A stretch of DNA of 64,000 bases. It comes from Gordonia malaquae NBRC 108250 (GTDB taxonomy: Bacteria > Actinomycetota > Actinomycetes > Mycobacteriales > Mycobacteriaceae). Location: assembly GCF_000344135.1 (NCBI RefSeq), contig NZ_BAOP01000019.1:1-64000 (forward strand). The letters run 5' to 3'. Within the stretch, counting starts at the first letter, position 1. Every line of letters begins with the position of its first letter. This document shows, piece by piece, positions 42,409 through 51,723 of this stretch. The notes beneath the pieces are model-generated. The model made no database searches. It was not told where the DNA came from and saw only the letters and a program-made list of their open reading frames with translations. A program made the translations under genes and the position numbers.

Positions 42409-43488
42409 GTGACCATCACGTCCGACATCAGCTCGACCACCTCCGACCGTCGGGTCGCCGCGTTCTCGCCGATCCCGTCGCCCGAGACGCTGCGCAGCGA
42501 ACTGCCGTTGACTTCGCGCCGAGCCGAAGCCGTCCAACGCGACCGCGATGAGATCGCCGCGATCCTCGCAGGGCGTGACGACCGGCTGATCGTCGTCGTC
42601 GGCCCCTGCTCCGTTCACGACCCGGTCGCCGCGCTGGACTACGCCCGCCGGCTCGCGCCGCTCGCCGTCGAGTACGCCGACACCCTCAAGATCGTGATGC
42701 GCGTGTACTTCGAGAAGCCGCGCACCACCGTCGGGTGGAAGGGCCTCATCAACGACCCCGGGATGGACTCCTCCTACGACGTGGAACGCGGTCTGCGCAC
42801 CGCACGCGCGCTGCTGCTCGACGTCATCGACCTCGGGCTTCCGGTCGGGTGTGAGTTCCTCGAACCGACGAGCCCCCAGTACATCGCCGACACCGTCGCA
42901 TGGGGTGCGATCGGTGCGCGCACGACCGAATCGCAGGTGCACCGGCAGTTGGCGTCCGGGCTGTCGATGCCGATCGGGTTCAAGAACGGGACCGACGGCA
43001 ACGTCCAGGTCGCTATCGACGGTGTGTCGGCGGCGTCCGCCGAGCACGTGTTCTTCGGAGTCGACGACTTCGGTCGTGGCGCCGTCGTCCAGACCGCGGG
43101 CAATGAGGACTGCCACATCATCCTGCGTGGTGGCACCCCGGGGCCGAACTACGACGCCGACTCGGTCAGCGCCGCCGTCGCGGCGCTGACGAAGGCGGGC
43201 AAGTCGCCGAAGGTGATGGTCGACTGTTCGCACGCCAACTCGGGCAAGGACCACGAGCGCCAGGCCGTCGTCGCAGTCGAGGTGGCCGAGGAGTTCGCCG
43301 CGCGACGACGCGCCGGGGATCCGGTGCAACTGTCCGGCGTGATGCTGGAGAGCTTCCTCGTCCCCGGCGCGCAGAGCCTCGGCGGCGACCTCGTCTACGG
43401 ACAGTCAGTCACGGACAAGTGCATGGGGTGGGACGCCAGCGTCGACGTCCTCGCCGCACTCCACCGTGCCGCTCGCCCTGCTCGGTGA
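42409..43488 (+). CDS. aroG: 3-deoxy-7-phosphoheptulonate (DAHP) synthase, type I
   Basis: 359 residues. It condenses phosphoenolpyruvate and erythrose-4-phosphate, the first shikimate step. Type I signatures: VVGPCSVHDPVAALDYARRL (about residue 65), EKPRTTVGWKGLINDP (about residue 103), GARTTESQVHRQLASGLSMP and GFKNGTDGN. GTG 42409 is used: it follows GAAAGG and starts the normal N-terminal extension. Regulation by the leader peptide at 42200-42268 is likely. Its 3' end overlaps the convergent PepSY gene by 84 bp. A type II enzyme is common in mycobacteria, so this may be a second isoenzyme. Confidence 0.9.
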   Translation: MTITSDISSTTSDRRVAAFSPIPSPETLRSELPLTSRRAEAVQRDRDEIAAILAGRDDRLIVVVGPCSVHDPVAALDYARRLAPLAVEYADTLKIVMRVYFEKPRTTVGWKGLINDPGMDSSYDVERGLRTARALLLDVIDLGLPVGCEFLEPTSPQYIADTVAWGAIGARTTESQVHRQLASGLSMPIGFKNGTDGNVQVAIDGVSAASAEHVFFGVDDFGRGAVVQTAGNEDCHIILRGGTPGPNYDADSVSAAVAALTKAGKSPKVMVDCSHANSGKDHERQAVVAVEVAEEFAARRRAGDPVQLSGVMLESFLVPGAQSLGGDLVYGQSVTDKCMGWDASVDVLAALHRAARPAR

Positions 43489-44802
43489 ACCGTCACGTCG
43501 TGACCTGACGAACGTCGACACGACATCCACCAGGACGAACACCAGCAACGGCCATCCGAGGAGCGGGACGAACCAGCCGACGGCGATCGCGACGACGATC
43601 AGCCCGACGCTCACCGGCCACGGCGCGGCCCGCAGGCCACCCGCTGCGGGCGCGCGCCGGTTCCGGCGTTGCCACCACGCTCGGTAACCGAGAACGATCA
43701 TCACGACGAGCGCCGCGGCGAGCAGGAACAAGACGACCTGGTTGGCGACGCCGAACAGCAGCCCCATGTGGAGTGCGATGGCGAGGTTCGACGCCTGCGC
43801 AGCGATGGGCCAGTCGGCGAATCGGTTCTCGCTCACCACGCGGTCGGACGCCGGATCGACGGCGACCGTGTCGGGAGAGAACTGCCACGGGCGTCGGACT
43901 TCGGTGACGGTGTACGCGGTGTCCGCCTCTGCGGGCAGCGTCACCTCGATCCCTGAGTCGATGCCGACTGATCGGGCGAGCGCCACGGCGGCGTCGACCT
44001 GGGCGACGGCGCCCGAGGTGTCACCCGAGACTGCGGGCGCGCCGTGCCCAGCGTGTTCGCCGCCGCCTGACGTTGGCGCGGCGCCGGACAGCGAGGTGTC
44101 GGTCGCGGGTGTGGTCCAGCTCAGAGCAGTACGCAGGTCTGAGACGTTCTGTCCGGCGTACGTCGACCAGGTGAGGCCGGTCGCCGACAGGAACACGAGG
44201 CCGACCGAGATCCAGACGCCGATCACCGCGTGCCGGTGCACGGTGCGCGCGCGTCCGGCGCCGACACGTCGCCTGGCCTTTCGAGTGCGGACGAACCAGA
44301 TTCCGAGCCCGGCCAGAACGATCACCCAGAGCCACGACGCGGCGAGCTCGCTGTAGAGCCGCCCGGGTTCCCCGAGGTGGAGGTCGCGGTGCAGCCGGTC
44401 GAGCCACTGTCGCATCGGAAGCGCGTTCGAGCTGCCGTACACGGGCAGTTCGCCGCGGGTGTCGAGCGTCACCGGGTCGACGAACACCGCGAGCCGTTCC
44501 GAGTCGCCGAGCGTCGGGTCGGCGAACAGGACCTGAGTGGTGTCACCTGATTCGGCAGGAGGACGTACCGCGGAGACCTGAAGGTCCGGGCGAGCCTTCT
44601 GGGCCGCCCCGATCTGGTCGGCCAGCGACTGCGTCACTCCGACCGAGTCGGTGTGCAGTTCATGTCGGTAGACGACGTTCTCGATCGACGGTGCGAGCGC
44701 GTACAACGCTCCGGTCACCGCGGCTATCAGCAGGAACGGAGCGACAAGCACCCCTGCGTAGAAGTGGATTCGGTGGAGTATTCGGACAAGGGAAGATTTC
44801 AT
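43405..44802 (-). CDS. PepSY-associated membrane protein (putative iron/copper-linked reductase)
   Basis: 465 residues. PepSY_TM layout: helix 1 after LVRILHRIHFYAGVLVAPFLLIAAVTGALYAL, a first external domain, helix 2 (LWVIVLAGLGIWFV), helix 3 after HRHAVIGVWISVGLVFLSATGLTW, a second external domain with a His/Gly-rich stretch (GGGEHAGHG), then helices near the C-terminus. Several His residues could bind heme. Such proteins are often iron-regulated; no iron box was identified here. ATG 44802 begins MKSSLVRIL. Downstream of a small membrane gene in the same direction. Confidence 0.84.
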   Translation of the reverse strand: MKSSLVRILHRIHFYAGVLVAPFLLIAAVTGALYALAPSIENVVYRHELHTDSVGVTQSLADQIGAAQKARPDLQVSAVRPPAESGDTTQVLFADPTLGDSERLAVFVDPVTLDTRGELPVYGSSNALPMRQWLDRLHRDLHLGEPGRLYSELAASWLWVIVLAGLGIWFVRTRKARRRVGAGRARTVHRHAVIGVWISVGLVFLSATGLTWSTYAGQNVSDLRTALSWTTPATDTSLSGAAPTSGGGEHAGHGAPAVSGDTSGAVAQVDAAVALARSVGIDSGIEVTLPAEADTAYTVTEVRRPWQFSPDTVAVDPASDRVVSENRFADWPIAAQASNLAIALHMGLLFGVANQVVLFLLAAALVVMIVLGYRAWWQRRNRRAPAAGGLRAAPWPVSVGLIVVAIAVGWFVPLLGWPLLVFVLVDVVSTFVRSRRDGSPSRASGTVECGEDVDAGVPPHALVRD

Positions 44803-44886
44803 GTCTGCCTCTCGGGCACGAAGGAGTCGTCGTCGTGCCGACGGGTATGCGAGATGCACGTCGGTACGGCGAGAAGGTGGTGAGGA

Positions 44887-45384
44887 CTACTTCAGTGAGA
44901 GGGGAGGGCCGCGGAGTCCGACGGACCCGAACAGCAGGAGAGCGGCAGGTGACGCGGAGCGGCTTCGAGGGGCATGCACCACGCGACGTGGTGGGCCCAC
45001 AACGAACCGGACTGGCATGGACAGCCGCCGGACTGCACGCGCGACGGCGTCGTACGTCGTGATCAGTGCGAGCGCGACAAGTGTCCCGACGCTGTGGGCC
45101 ACGGCCATCGACGGGCTCCACAGATCGTGGTGGTGCCCGGTGAGGACGACCAAGAGGACGTGGACGACGCCCTGGCCTGCCAGAAGCGCGGGAAGTGTCG
45201 GTAGCCGTGGGGTGGCGCCGACGACGCCGCCGATGGCCACGGCGGCGGCCGCGACGATCATCAGGGTGTCCGTCGACGGGAGCATTCCCTGCGCGAGGCC
45301 GTGTGCGGCGATCGCTGTCAGCGCCGACGTGCCCCCGACGACGCCGCCGCGCATGCGCGAGGGGGCGGCGTTTCGGGTGGACAC
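44887..45384 (-). CDS. small integral membrane protein, unknown family
   Basis: About 165 residues from GTG 45384, four predicted helices (GVVGGTSALTAIAAHGLAQGM; LMIVAAAAVAIGGVVGA; LPALLAGQGVVHVLLVVLTG; VAHSVGTLVALALITTYDAV). A GHHHDLW cluster follows helix 3, suggesting metal or heme contact. The C-terminus is basic. It directly precedes the PepSY gene (84 bp apart), so the pair may work together in metal handling; that is inference. I cannot name the family. Confidence 0.68.
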   Translation of the reverse strand: MSTRNAAPSRMRGGVVGGTSALTAIAAHGLAQGMLPSTDTLMIVAAAAVAIGGVVGATPRLPTLPALLAGQGVVHVLLVVLTGHHHDLWSPSMAVAHSVGTLVALALITTYDAVARAVRRLSMPVRFVVGPPRRVVHAPRSRSASPAALLLFGSVGLRGPPLSLK

Positions 45385-45416
45385 AGGCGGTGACTTTACG
45401 GCAGAAGCGCCGTGAG

Positions 45417-46085
45417 TCAGTTCAGGACCACCAGCCAGACTGCGATGTAGTGCAGAAGTGCCGCGACGGCGGTGCAGGCGTGGAACACCTCGTGGTGTCC
45501 GAACACGCCTGGCCACGGGTCGGGCCAGCGGAGAGCGAAGAGCACGCCGCCGAGGCTGTACAGGACGCCGCCGACCGCGAGCAGTACCAGGACCGCGACG
45601 CCGACCGTACTGACGAGAGCGGGTGCGACGAAGACGATCACCCAGCCGAGCGCGATGTACAGGATCACTCCCAGCCAGCGCGGTGACGCAGGCCAGAGCA
45701 TCTTCAGGGTCACCCCGGCGATGGCGCCGATCCAGACGCCGCCGAGTATCCACCACCGGGTCGGTGAGTCGAGGGCCATCATGCAGAACGGCGTGTAGGT
45801 GCCCGCGATGAACACGAAGATCATCGAGTGATCGGCACGTTTCATGGCGATCCGGGCCTGCGGTGTCGTCCAGTGGACGCGGTGGTAGACGGTGCTGACG
45901 GTGAACAGTCCGCAGATCGTGACGACGTACACGACCACCGACAGGACGTCGGCGGCGCCGCGATGGATGGCTGTCCCGACGATGAGAATCGCTCCGATCG
46001 CCGCGGCGACGACGGCGGAGTACGTGTGGATCACGCCGCGCAGGGTCGGTTTCACGGCCTGCACCTCGGCGGGAGTATCGATCAT
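45417..46085 (-). CDS. hemolysin III / PAQR family membrane protein (Rv1085c-like)
   Basis: 222 residues, seven helices. PAQR/HlyIII motifs: TVYHRVHWTTPQARIAMKRADHSMIFVFIAGTYTPF with the conserved Ser/His and Asp-His, and HHEVFHACTAVAALLHYIAVW at the C-terminus; these His residues form the zinc site in relatives. True hemolytic activity is unproven for most members. Divergent from the cis-prenyl synthase gene, as for Rv1085c/Rv1086. Confidence 0.9.
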   Translation of the reverse strand: MIDTPAEVQAVKPTLRGVIHTYSAVVAAAIGAILIVGTAIHRGAADVLSVVVYVVTICGLFTVSTVYHRVHWTTPQARIAMKRADHSMIFVFIAGTYTPFCMMALDSPTRWWILGGVWIGAIAGVTLKMLWPASPRWLGVILYIALGWVIVFVAPALVSTVGVAVLVLLAVGGVLYSLGGVLFALRWPDPWPGVFGHHEVFHACTAVAALLHYIAVWLVVLN

Positions 46086-46145
46086 GGAACCTACGCTACC
46101 GTAAGTTTCGCACTGGTAACTTGTTCGCCGAGTAACATCGCGGCT

Positions 46146-46922
46146 GTGAAACTCCTCCCCGACGCCCTCCGCGGAGGCATGTACCGCGTCTACGAACGCC
46201 GTCTCGTGCAACTCATGGACCCAGACCGGGTGCCTCGGCATGTCGCGATCATCTGCGACGGCAATCGCCGGTGGGCGCGGGAAGCGGGATTCGACGACGT
46301 CGCGCACGGGCATCGGGTCGGCGCCAAGCGGATCGCCGACATGCTCGGGTGGTGCCACGAGTTGGGCATCGAGGCGGTCACGATCTACCTCCTGTCGACC
46401 GAGAACCTGTCCCGCGCATCGGACGAGCTCAATGCGCTCATGGAGATCGTGCCGGACATCGTCGACGAGATCTCGCACGGCGACTGGCGGGTGCGGATCG
46501 TCGGAAATCTCGACAACCTCCCCGGACCTGTCGCGAACCGTCTTCGCGAAGCGTCCGAGCGAACAGCCGGTCTTTCCGGCATGAACGTCAACGTCGCCGT
46601 GGGCTACGGCGGCCGCCAAGAGATCGTCGACGCGGTGCAGGCGTTGCTGTCTGACGCCGCCGACGCCGGTGCGACGCCTGCCGAGATGATCGAGGCCGTC
46701 ACGGTGGCCGGGATCGACGCCAACCTGTACACCTCGGGTCAACCAGACCCGGATCTGGTGATTCGAACGTCCGGCGAGCAGCGACTCAGTGGCTTCCTGC
46801 TGTGGCAGAGCGCGTACTCGGAGATCTGGTTCACCGACGCCTACTGGCCCGAGTTCCGCCGCGTCGACTTCCTTCGGGCGCTCCGCGACTACGCGGCCCG
46901 CAGTCGACGCTTCGGCAAGTGA
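46146..46922 (+). CDS. short-chain cis-prenyl diphosphate synthase (Rv1086-like)
   Basis: 258 residues of the UppS superfamily. Catalytic Asp and flanking motif AIICDGNRRWAREAGFDDVAHGHRVGAKRI (about residues 33-60), TIYLLSTENLSRASDEL, and DLVIRTSGEQRLSGFLLWQSAYSEIWFTD near the C-terminus. The M. tuberculosis orthologue makes (2Z,6E)-farnesyl diphosphate for decaprenyl phosphate synthesis. GTG 46146; a -10-like TAACAT (46133-46138) ends seven bases before it and no ribosome site is seen, so the mRNA may be leaderless. Confidence 0.9.
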   Translation: MKLLPDALRGGMYRVYERRLVQLMDPDRVPRHVAIICDGNRRWAREAGFDDVAHGHRVGAKRIADMLGWCHELGIEAVTIYLLSTENLSRASDELNALMEIVPDIVDEISHGDWRVRIVGNLDNLPGPVANRLREASERTAGLSGMNVNVAVGYGGRQEIVDAVQALLSDAADAGATPAEMIEAVTVAGIDANLYTSGQPDPDLVIRTSGEQRLSGFLLWQSAYSEIWFTDAYWPEFRRVDFLRALRDYAARSRRFGK

Positions 46923-46924
46923 CC

Positions 46925-47659
46925 ATGCGGGTGACCGTCGTCGGCGGCACCGGTCAGTTCGGCGCGGCGCTGTGTGATCGATTGGCCGACCTCGGCGTCG
47001 ACGTGACCCGCGCGGGCCGGTCGACCGGAGTCGACGCGGTGACCGGGGTCGGGCTCGACGATGCGTGCACGGGCGCCGACCTGATCGTGGACGTGACCAG
47101 TACGGCGTCCCGAGACGGTGACGACACGGCCGAGTTCTTCGGCGCGGTCGCGCGCAACGTGTCCCGAGCCGCGACGGCGGCAGGCGTCCCGGTCGTCTAC
47201 CTCACCATCGTGGGAGCGGGCGTCCCCGCGGTCGCCGCCGCGCTCGGTCACTACCGCGGCAAAGCCGAACAGGAACGCGTCTACGCCGCTGAACTCGGCG
47301 ACCGCGCCTGCGCTGTCGCGTCCGTTCAATGGTTCTCGCTCGCCGAACGCTTTCTCGCTGCGGGCGGCGACGTCGTCGAGCTCCCCGACCTGCGGTGCCG
47401 GCCCGCGACCGTCGAAGACGTGGTGCGCGCCTTCGCCGACGTGGTCGTCGACCAGGACCGGCCCGCGTATGTCAGCGTCGCGGGGCCCGCGGAGCTCGAC
47501 CTCGTCGACATCGCCCGTCGAATCGTGGCCCGCGACGGATCGGCGGTGCGCGTGGTGCCCGCCGACTCCGATGCGGTGCTGCGATCGGGCGTTCTCATCC
47601 CGGACAGCCCGGACGTCGTCACGACGACGACCCTCGACATGTGGCTGGACGGCCGCTGA
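46925..47659 (+). CDS. NAD(P)-binding Rossmann protein (NmrA/SDR-like)
   Basis: 244 residues. N-terminal GGTGQFGAALCDRLADLG is an NADPH motif of atypical short-chain dehydrogenases. Then comes ADLIVDVTSTASRDGDD and PVVYLTIVGAG; the Tyr-x3-Lys pair appears as HYRGKAEQERVY. The second half (CRPATVEDVVRAFADVVVD, PAELDLVDIARRI) is the substrate part of NmrA-like proteins, so it may be a redox sensor or a reductase. Two bases after the prenyl synthase stop; overlaps the next gene by one base. Confidence 0.82.
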   Translation: MRVTVVGGTGQFGAALCDRLADLGVDVTRAGRSTGVDAVTGVGLDDACTGADLIVDVTSTASRDGDDTAEFFGAVARNVSRAATAAGVPVVYLTIVGAGVPAVAAALGHYRGKAEQERVYAAELGDRACAVASVQWFSLAERFLAAGGDVVELPDLRCRPATVEDVVRAFADVVVDQDRPAYVSVAGPAELDLVDIARRIVARDGSAVRVVPADSDAVLRSGVLIPDSPDVVTTTTLDMWLDGR

Positions 47660-48141
47660 TGGCGGCCACCCCGGCGATCGCGGCCCTGGAGAAGGCCGGC
47701 GTCGTACACACTGTCCGCAGCTATCACCACGATCGACGCAGCACTGATTACGGCGCCGAAGCGGTCGAGAAGATGGCGGCCCTCGGCATCAGCGCCGAAC
47801 AGATCTTCAAGACCCTCGTGGTCGATCTGGGCGGCACGCTCGCGGTCGCCGTCGTGCCTGTGCCGGAGAAACTGTCCTTGAAGGCCGCGGCGAAGGCGCT
47901 CGGTGCGTCGAAGGCGGCGATGGCTGACGCGGCGAAGGTCACGCGCGCGACCGGCTACGTGCTCGGTGGAGTGTCGCCGGTCGGGCAGAAGACGACGCTG
48001 CCGACCGTCGTCGACGAATCGGCCTTCATGTGGGACACCGTGCTCTGCAGTGCAGGCAAGCGCGGACTGGAGATTGAACTGTCGCCCGACGACCTCGTCG
48101 CGGCGACAGGCGCCGTCGTCGCCGACATCCTCGCTCCTTGA
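47659..48141 (+). CDS. ybaK: YbaK-type aminoacyl-tRNA deacylase
   Basis: 160 residues. YbaK/EbsC/ProX fold: HTVRSYHHD at the N-terminus, AEQIFKTLVVDLGG containing the catalytic Lys region, VVPVPEKLSLKAAAKALG, and YVLGGVSPVGQKTTLPTVVDE. By family it hydrolyses Cys-tRNAPro made in error by prolyl-tRNA synthetase. TGATG overlap with the upstream gene indicates coupling in a uppS-like, SDR, ybaK operon. Confidence 0.89.
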   Translation: MAATPAIAALEKAGVVHTVRSYHHDRRSTDYGAEAVEKMAALGISAEQIFKTLVVDLGGTLAVAVVPVPEKLSLKAAAKALGASKAAMADAAKVTRATGYVLGGVSPVGQKTTLPTVVDESAFMWDTVLCSAGKRGLEIELSPDDLVAATGAVVADILAP

Positions 48142-48208
48142 GCGACGATGTCCCACCGTTCCGTGAACGACGATGTCGCTCAAGACCCGCGAAGCGAGTC
48201 GAAGCGTC
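48137..48208. repeat. inverted GAGCGAC repeat between ybaK and coaA
   Basis: CTTGAGCGAC (48137-48146) is matched in inverse by GTCGCTCAAG (48175-48184), and GCGACGATGTC repeats directly at 48142-48152 as ACGACGATGTC at 48167-48177. A GAGTCGAAG block follows. It overlaps the ybaK stop and separates the convergent ybaK and coaA genes, so it may terminate both. Confidence 0.55.
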
Positions 48209-48214
48209 AGGGGC

Positions 48215-49156
48215 TCAGAGCTTCCGCAGGCGGACCTTGTTGATCGAATGGTCTCGGTCCTTGCGGAGGACGAGCGTCGCGCGGGGCCGTGTCGGAAGCA
48301 CGTTCTCGATGAGGTTGGGGCGGTTGATCGACGTCCAGATGTCGCGGGCGGCGATCTTCGCCTGCTGATCGGTCAACGATGCGTAATGGTGGAAATGTGA
48401 GTTCGGATTCTGGAACGCGGTCGTCCGCATCTGGAGGAATCGCGAAATGTACCAGCGTTCGATGTCGGACGTCTTCGCGTCGACGTAGATTGAGAAGTCG
48501 AACAGGTCCGACACGGTCAGGGTGGGGCCGGTCTGCAGGACGTTCAAGCCTTCGACGATGAGGATGTCGGGCTGTTCCACCTCGATGAATGCGTCGGGCA
48601 CGATGTCGTAACTGACGTGCGAGTACACGGGCGCTGTGACGAACGACGCCCCCGACTTCACCTCCGTCACGAACCGCAGCAGTCCGCGCCGGTCGTACGA
48701 CTCCGGGAAGCCCTTGCGGTGCATGATGCCGCGTCGTTCGAGTTCGGCCGTCGGGTAGAGGAACCCGTCCGTGGTGATCAGGTCGACCTTCGGGTGGGTC
48801 TCCCACCGCGACAGGAGCTTCGCGAGGACACGCGCAGTGGTCGACTTGCCGACGGCCACGCTGCCTGCGATGCCGATGACAAACGGCACCTGCCGGTTGC
48901 GTTGGTGCTCGCCGAGGAACGTCGACGTCGCGGCGAACAACCGGCGTCGTGCCTCGACCTGCATGTGAATCAGGCGAGAGATCGGCAGGTAGACCTCGGC
49001 GACCTCGGTGAGGTCGATCTGCTCACCCAGACCGACGAGGTCTTCGAGCTCGGACTCGGTCAGCACCATCGGCATCGACTGCCGCAGCTCACGCCACTGC
49101 TTGCGGTCGAGTTCGAGGTAGAGGCCGGGGTCGCGGTCGCTGGAATGGCGCGCCAT
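48215..49156 (-). CDS. coaA: pantothenate kinase, type I
   Basis: 313 residues, normal CoaA length. It phosphorylates pantothenate, the first and feedback-controlled step of CoA synthesis. P-loop [17 protein letters not shown] (about residue 97); TTDGFLYP and [18 protein letters not shown]-like [14 protein letters not shown]; and [12 protein letters not shown] with [16 protein letters not shown] near the end. ATG 49156. Divergent from the DUF885 gene by 33 bp. Equivalent to Rv1092c in order. Confidence 0.94.
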   Translation of the reverse strand: MARHSSDRDPGLYLELDRKQWRELRQSMPMVLTESELEDLVGLGEQIDLTEVAEVYLPISRLIHMQVEARRRLFAATSTFLGEHQRNRQVPFVIGIAGSVAVGKSTTARVLAKLLSRWETHPKVDLITTDGFLYPTAELERRGIMHRKGFPESYDRRGLLRFVTEVKSGASFVTAPVYSHVSYDIVPDAFIEVEQPDILIVEGLNVLQTGPTLTVSDLFDFSIYVDAKTSDIERWYISRFLQMRTTAFQNPNSHFHHYASLTDQQAKIAARDIWTSINRPNLIENVLPTRPRATLVLRKDRDHSINKVRLRKL

Positions 49157-49189
49157 GACCGGTAACGGTACAGGCATAGGCTGGCAGGC

Positions 49190-50416
49190 ATGACCGCAGC
49201 GCAGCGCCCGTCCGATGATCCGGTGATCGAGTACCTCCGCATCGGGCTGCTGTTCGACCGTTTGGAGGAGGGTTTTGTCGACGCCTTCACCGGCGACCCG
49301 GCGCTCCGGGCCGAGGCTCAGAACGCGCCGCGGCCCGATCCGGCGCAGCTCGGCGCACGTGCTCGCGCGCTCCTCGAACGTCTTCCGGACGGGCTGCCTG
49401 CCGACCGTGCCGAGTTCGTCGCCGCGCATCTGCGTGCACTGGAGTGTTCGGCGCGAAAGTTCGCAGGGGAGGACGTCGGGTTCGTCGACGAGGTGCGCGC
49501 CTACTTCGACGTCGACATCGCGCCCGCAGATCCGGCCCGATACCGGGAGGCGCACGGCGCGCTGGCGGAGGCGCTCGGAGTGCCCGGTGCGATGGGCGAG
49601 CGGCTCCGAGACGAGTACCAACGGTACCGCCGGGCCGGCGAGATCCCCACCGACCTCACCGAACCGCTGATCGCGGCCTTCGCAAGCAGTCTGCGGGATC
49701 GGGTGCGTGCAGAGTTCCCGCTGCCTCCCAGCGAGGTGGTGGAGTTCGACGTCGTCTCCGACAAGCCGTGGTCGGGCTTCAACTACTACCTGGGCGACTA
49801 CCGATCGAACGTCGCAGTGAACACCGACCTCCCGCAGCACCTGTCGGGGCTGCCCGGGCTGATCGCCCACGAGGCGTACCCGGGTCATCACACCGAGCAC
49901 TGCCGGAAAGAACAGGGGCTCGTCGGAACCGGGCAGCTCGAGCACACGATCTTCCTCGTCAACACGCCACAATGCCTGATGGCAGAGGGCCTGGCCGACC
50001 ACGCGCTCGCCGCCGCGATGGGGCCTGACTGGCACGAGTGGGCGGCCGAGATCTACGCCGACTTCGGCCTTCGATTCGACGCAGAGAAGGCCCGCGCCGT
50101 GTCGACGGCCACCGCCGGCCTGCTCACCGTCCGGCAGGACGCTGCGCTGATGCTCCACGACCGGCACGACGACGCCGACACCGTCGCAGCGTTCCTCCAA
50201 CAATGGCTGCTCGTCGATCCGGACCGCTCGCGGCAGATGCTGAGGTTCTTCACCTCGCCGCTGTGGCGGGCGTACATCTCCACCTACGTCGAGGGCTACC
50301 GACTGCTGGGGGATTGGCTCGACGACGCACCGTCGGACCAGCGGCTCGCCCGATTCGGAAGGCTGCTCGACGAACCCCTCACCCCACAAGTTCTCCGCAC
50401 CGAACTTGCACACTAG
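49190..50416 (+). CDS. DUF885 family protein (putative metallopeptidase)
   Basis: 408 residues, mostly helical. The zinc-type motif [17 protein letters not shown] (about residues 224-240) has the HEXXXGHH pattern of DUF885 and of distant M32/M3-like peptidases; the downstream Glu in [11 protein letters not shown] could be the third ligand. No signal peptide, so cytoplasmic. Substrates are unknown for most members. Its stop TAG overlaps the putative -10 of glyA. Confidence 0.82.
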   Translation: MTAAQRPSDDPVIEYLRIGLLFDRLEEGFVDAFTGDPALRAEAQNAPRPDPAQLGARARALLERLPDGLPADRAEFVAAHLRALECSARKFAGEDVGFVDEVRAYFDVDIAPADPARYREAHGALAEALGVPGAMGERLRDEYQRYRRAGEIPTDLTEPLIAAFASSLRDRVRAEFPLPPSEVVEFDVVSDKPWSGFNYYLGDYRSNVAVNTDLPQHLSGLPGLIAHEAYPGHHTEHCRKEQGLVGTGQLEHTIFLVNTPQCLMAEGLADHALAAAMGPDWHEWAAEIYADFGLRFDAEKARAVSTATAGLLTVRQDAALMLHDRHDDADTVAAFLQQWLLVDPDRSRQMLRFFTSPLWRAYISTYVEGYRLLGDWLDDAPSDQRLARFGRLLDEPLTPQVLRTELAH

Positions 50417-50426
50417 AATGCACGGC

Positions 50427-51722
50427 ATGAGTCAGTTCACGCAGTCCTTGGCCGAACTCGATCCCGATGTGGCTGCCGCCATGAACGGTGAGCTGTCCCG
50501 TCAGCGCGACACCCTCGAGATGATCGCGTCGGAGAACTTCGTCCCGCGCGCGGTGCTTCAGGCGCAGGGCAGCGTCCTGACCAACAAGTACGCCGAGGGC
50601 TACCCGGGTCGCCGCTACTACGGCGGCTGCGAGTACGTCGACGTCGTCGAGGACATCGCACGCAACCGGGCCAAGGAACTGTTCGGCGCCGAGTTCGCCA
50701 ACGTTCAGCCGCACGCAGGAGCCCAGGCCAACGCTGCCGTCCTGCAGGCACTGATGGAGCCGGGCGAGACGCTGCTCGGTCTCGACCTGGCGCACGGCGG
50801 TCACCTGACGCACGGCATGCGACTGAACTTCTCGGGCAAGCTGTACGAGAACGCCTTCTACGGCGTCAGCAAGGAAGACTTCCGCATCGACATGGACGAG
50901 GTGCGCAAGATCGCCCTCGACACCAAGCCGAAGGTGATCGTCGCAGGCTGGTCCGCCTACCCGCGCACACTCGACTTCGCGGCGTTCCGGTCGATCGCCG
51001 ACGAGGTCGGCGCACACCTGTGGGTCGACATGGCGCACTTCGCGGGTCTCGTCGCCGCCGGTCTGCACCCGAACCCGGTCGAGTACGCCGATGTCGTCTC
51101 GACCACCGTCCACAAGACCCTCGGTGGTCCCCGCTCGGGCATGATCCTGGCGAAGAAGGAGTGGGCCAAGAAGCTCAACTCCGCAGTCTTCCCCGGTCAG
51201 CAGGGTGGTCCGCTCATGCATGCCGTCGCTGCCAAGGCCGTCGCGCTCAAGGTCGCCGCGAGCGACGAGTTCGCCGAGCGCCAGCGTCGCACGCTTTCCG
51301 GTGCGAAGATCCTCGCCGACCGCCTCCTCGGAGACGACGTCGCCAAGGCCGGCATCACAGTGCTGACCGGAGGCACCGACGTCCATCTTGTGCTGGTCGA
51401 CCTGCGCGACTCCGATCTCGACGGTCAGCAGGCTGAAGACCTCCTCCATGAGATCGGCATCACCGTCAACCGCAACGCCGTGCCGTTCGATCCGCGTCCG
51501 CCGATGGTCACTTCCGGCCTGCGCATCGGCACTTCTGCGCTCGCGACACGCGGTTTCGGCGACACCGAGTTCACCCAGGTAGCCGACATCATCGGCACTG
51601 CGCTCGCAGCAGGCAAGGACGCCGACGTCGCATCGCTGCGCGCTCGTGTCAGTGCTCTCGCGCTCGACTTCCCGCTGTACGAAGGTCTCGAGGACTGGGG
51701 CTTGATGAGCGGTGTGAAGTAA
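50427..51722 (+). CDS. glyA: serine hydroxymethyltransferase
   Basis: 431 residues. It interconverts serine and glycine with tetrahydrofolate, the main one-carbon source. Signatures: [39 protein letters not shown] lysine in [15 protein letters not shown] (about residue 235), and [24 protein letters not shown] 50427 is chosen (ATG 50418 and TTG 50406 are in frame): TAGAAT (50414-50419) ends seven bases before it and no ribosome site is present, suggesting a leaderless mRNA. One base separates it from the desaturase-like gene. Confidence 0.94.
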   Translation: MSQFTQSLAELDPDVAAAMNGELSRQRDTLEMIASENFVPRAVLQAQGSVLTNKYAEGYPGRRYYGGCEYVDVVEDIARNRAKELFGAEFANVQPHAGAQANAAVLQALMEPGETLLGLDLAHGGHLTHGMRLNFSGKLYENAFYGVSKEDFRIDMDEVRKIALDTKPKVIVAGWSAYPRTLDFAAFRSIADEVGAHLWVDMAHFAGLVAAGLHPNPVEYADVVSTTVHKTLGGPRSGMILAKKEWAKKLNSAVFPGQQGGPLMHAVAAKAVALKVAASDEFAERQRRTLSGAKILADRLLGDDVAKAGITVLTGGTDVHLVLVDLRDSDLDGQQAEDLLHEIGITVNRNAVPFDPRPPMVTSGLRIGTSALATRGFGDTEFTQVADIIGTALAAGKDADVASLRARVSALALDFPLYEGLEDWGLMSGVK

Positions 51723-51723
51723 G

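Noticed and set aside
49157-50428. Open frame extending coaA upstream by over 400 codons on the minus strand
   Set aside because: Antisense to the DUF885 gene; the CoaA N-terminus [20 protein letters not shown] fits ATG 49156.
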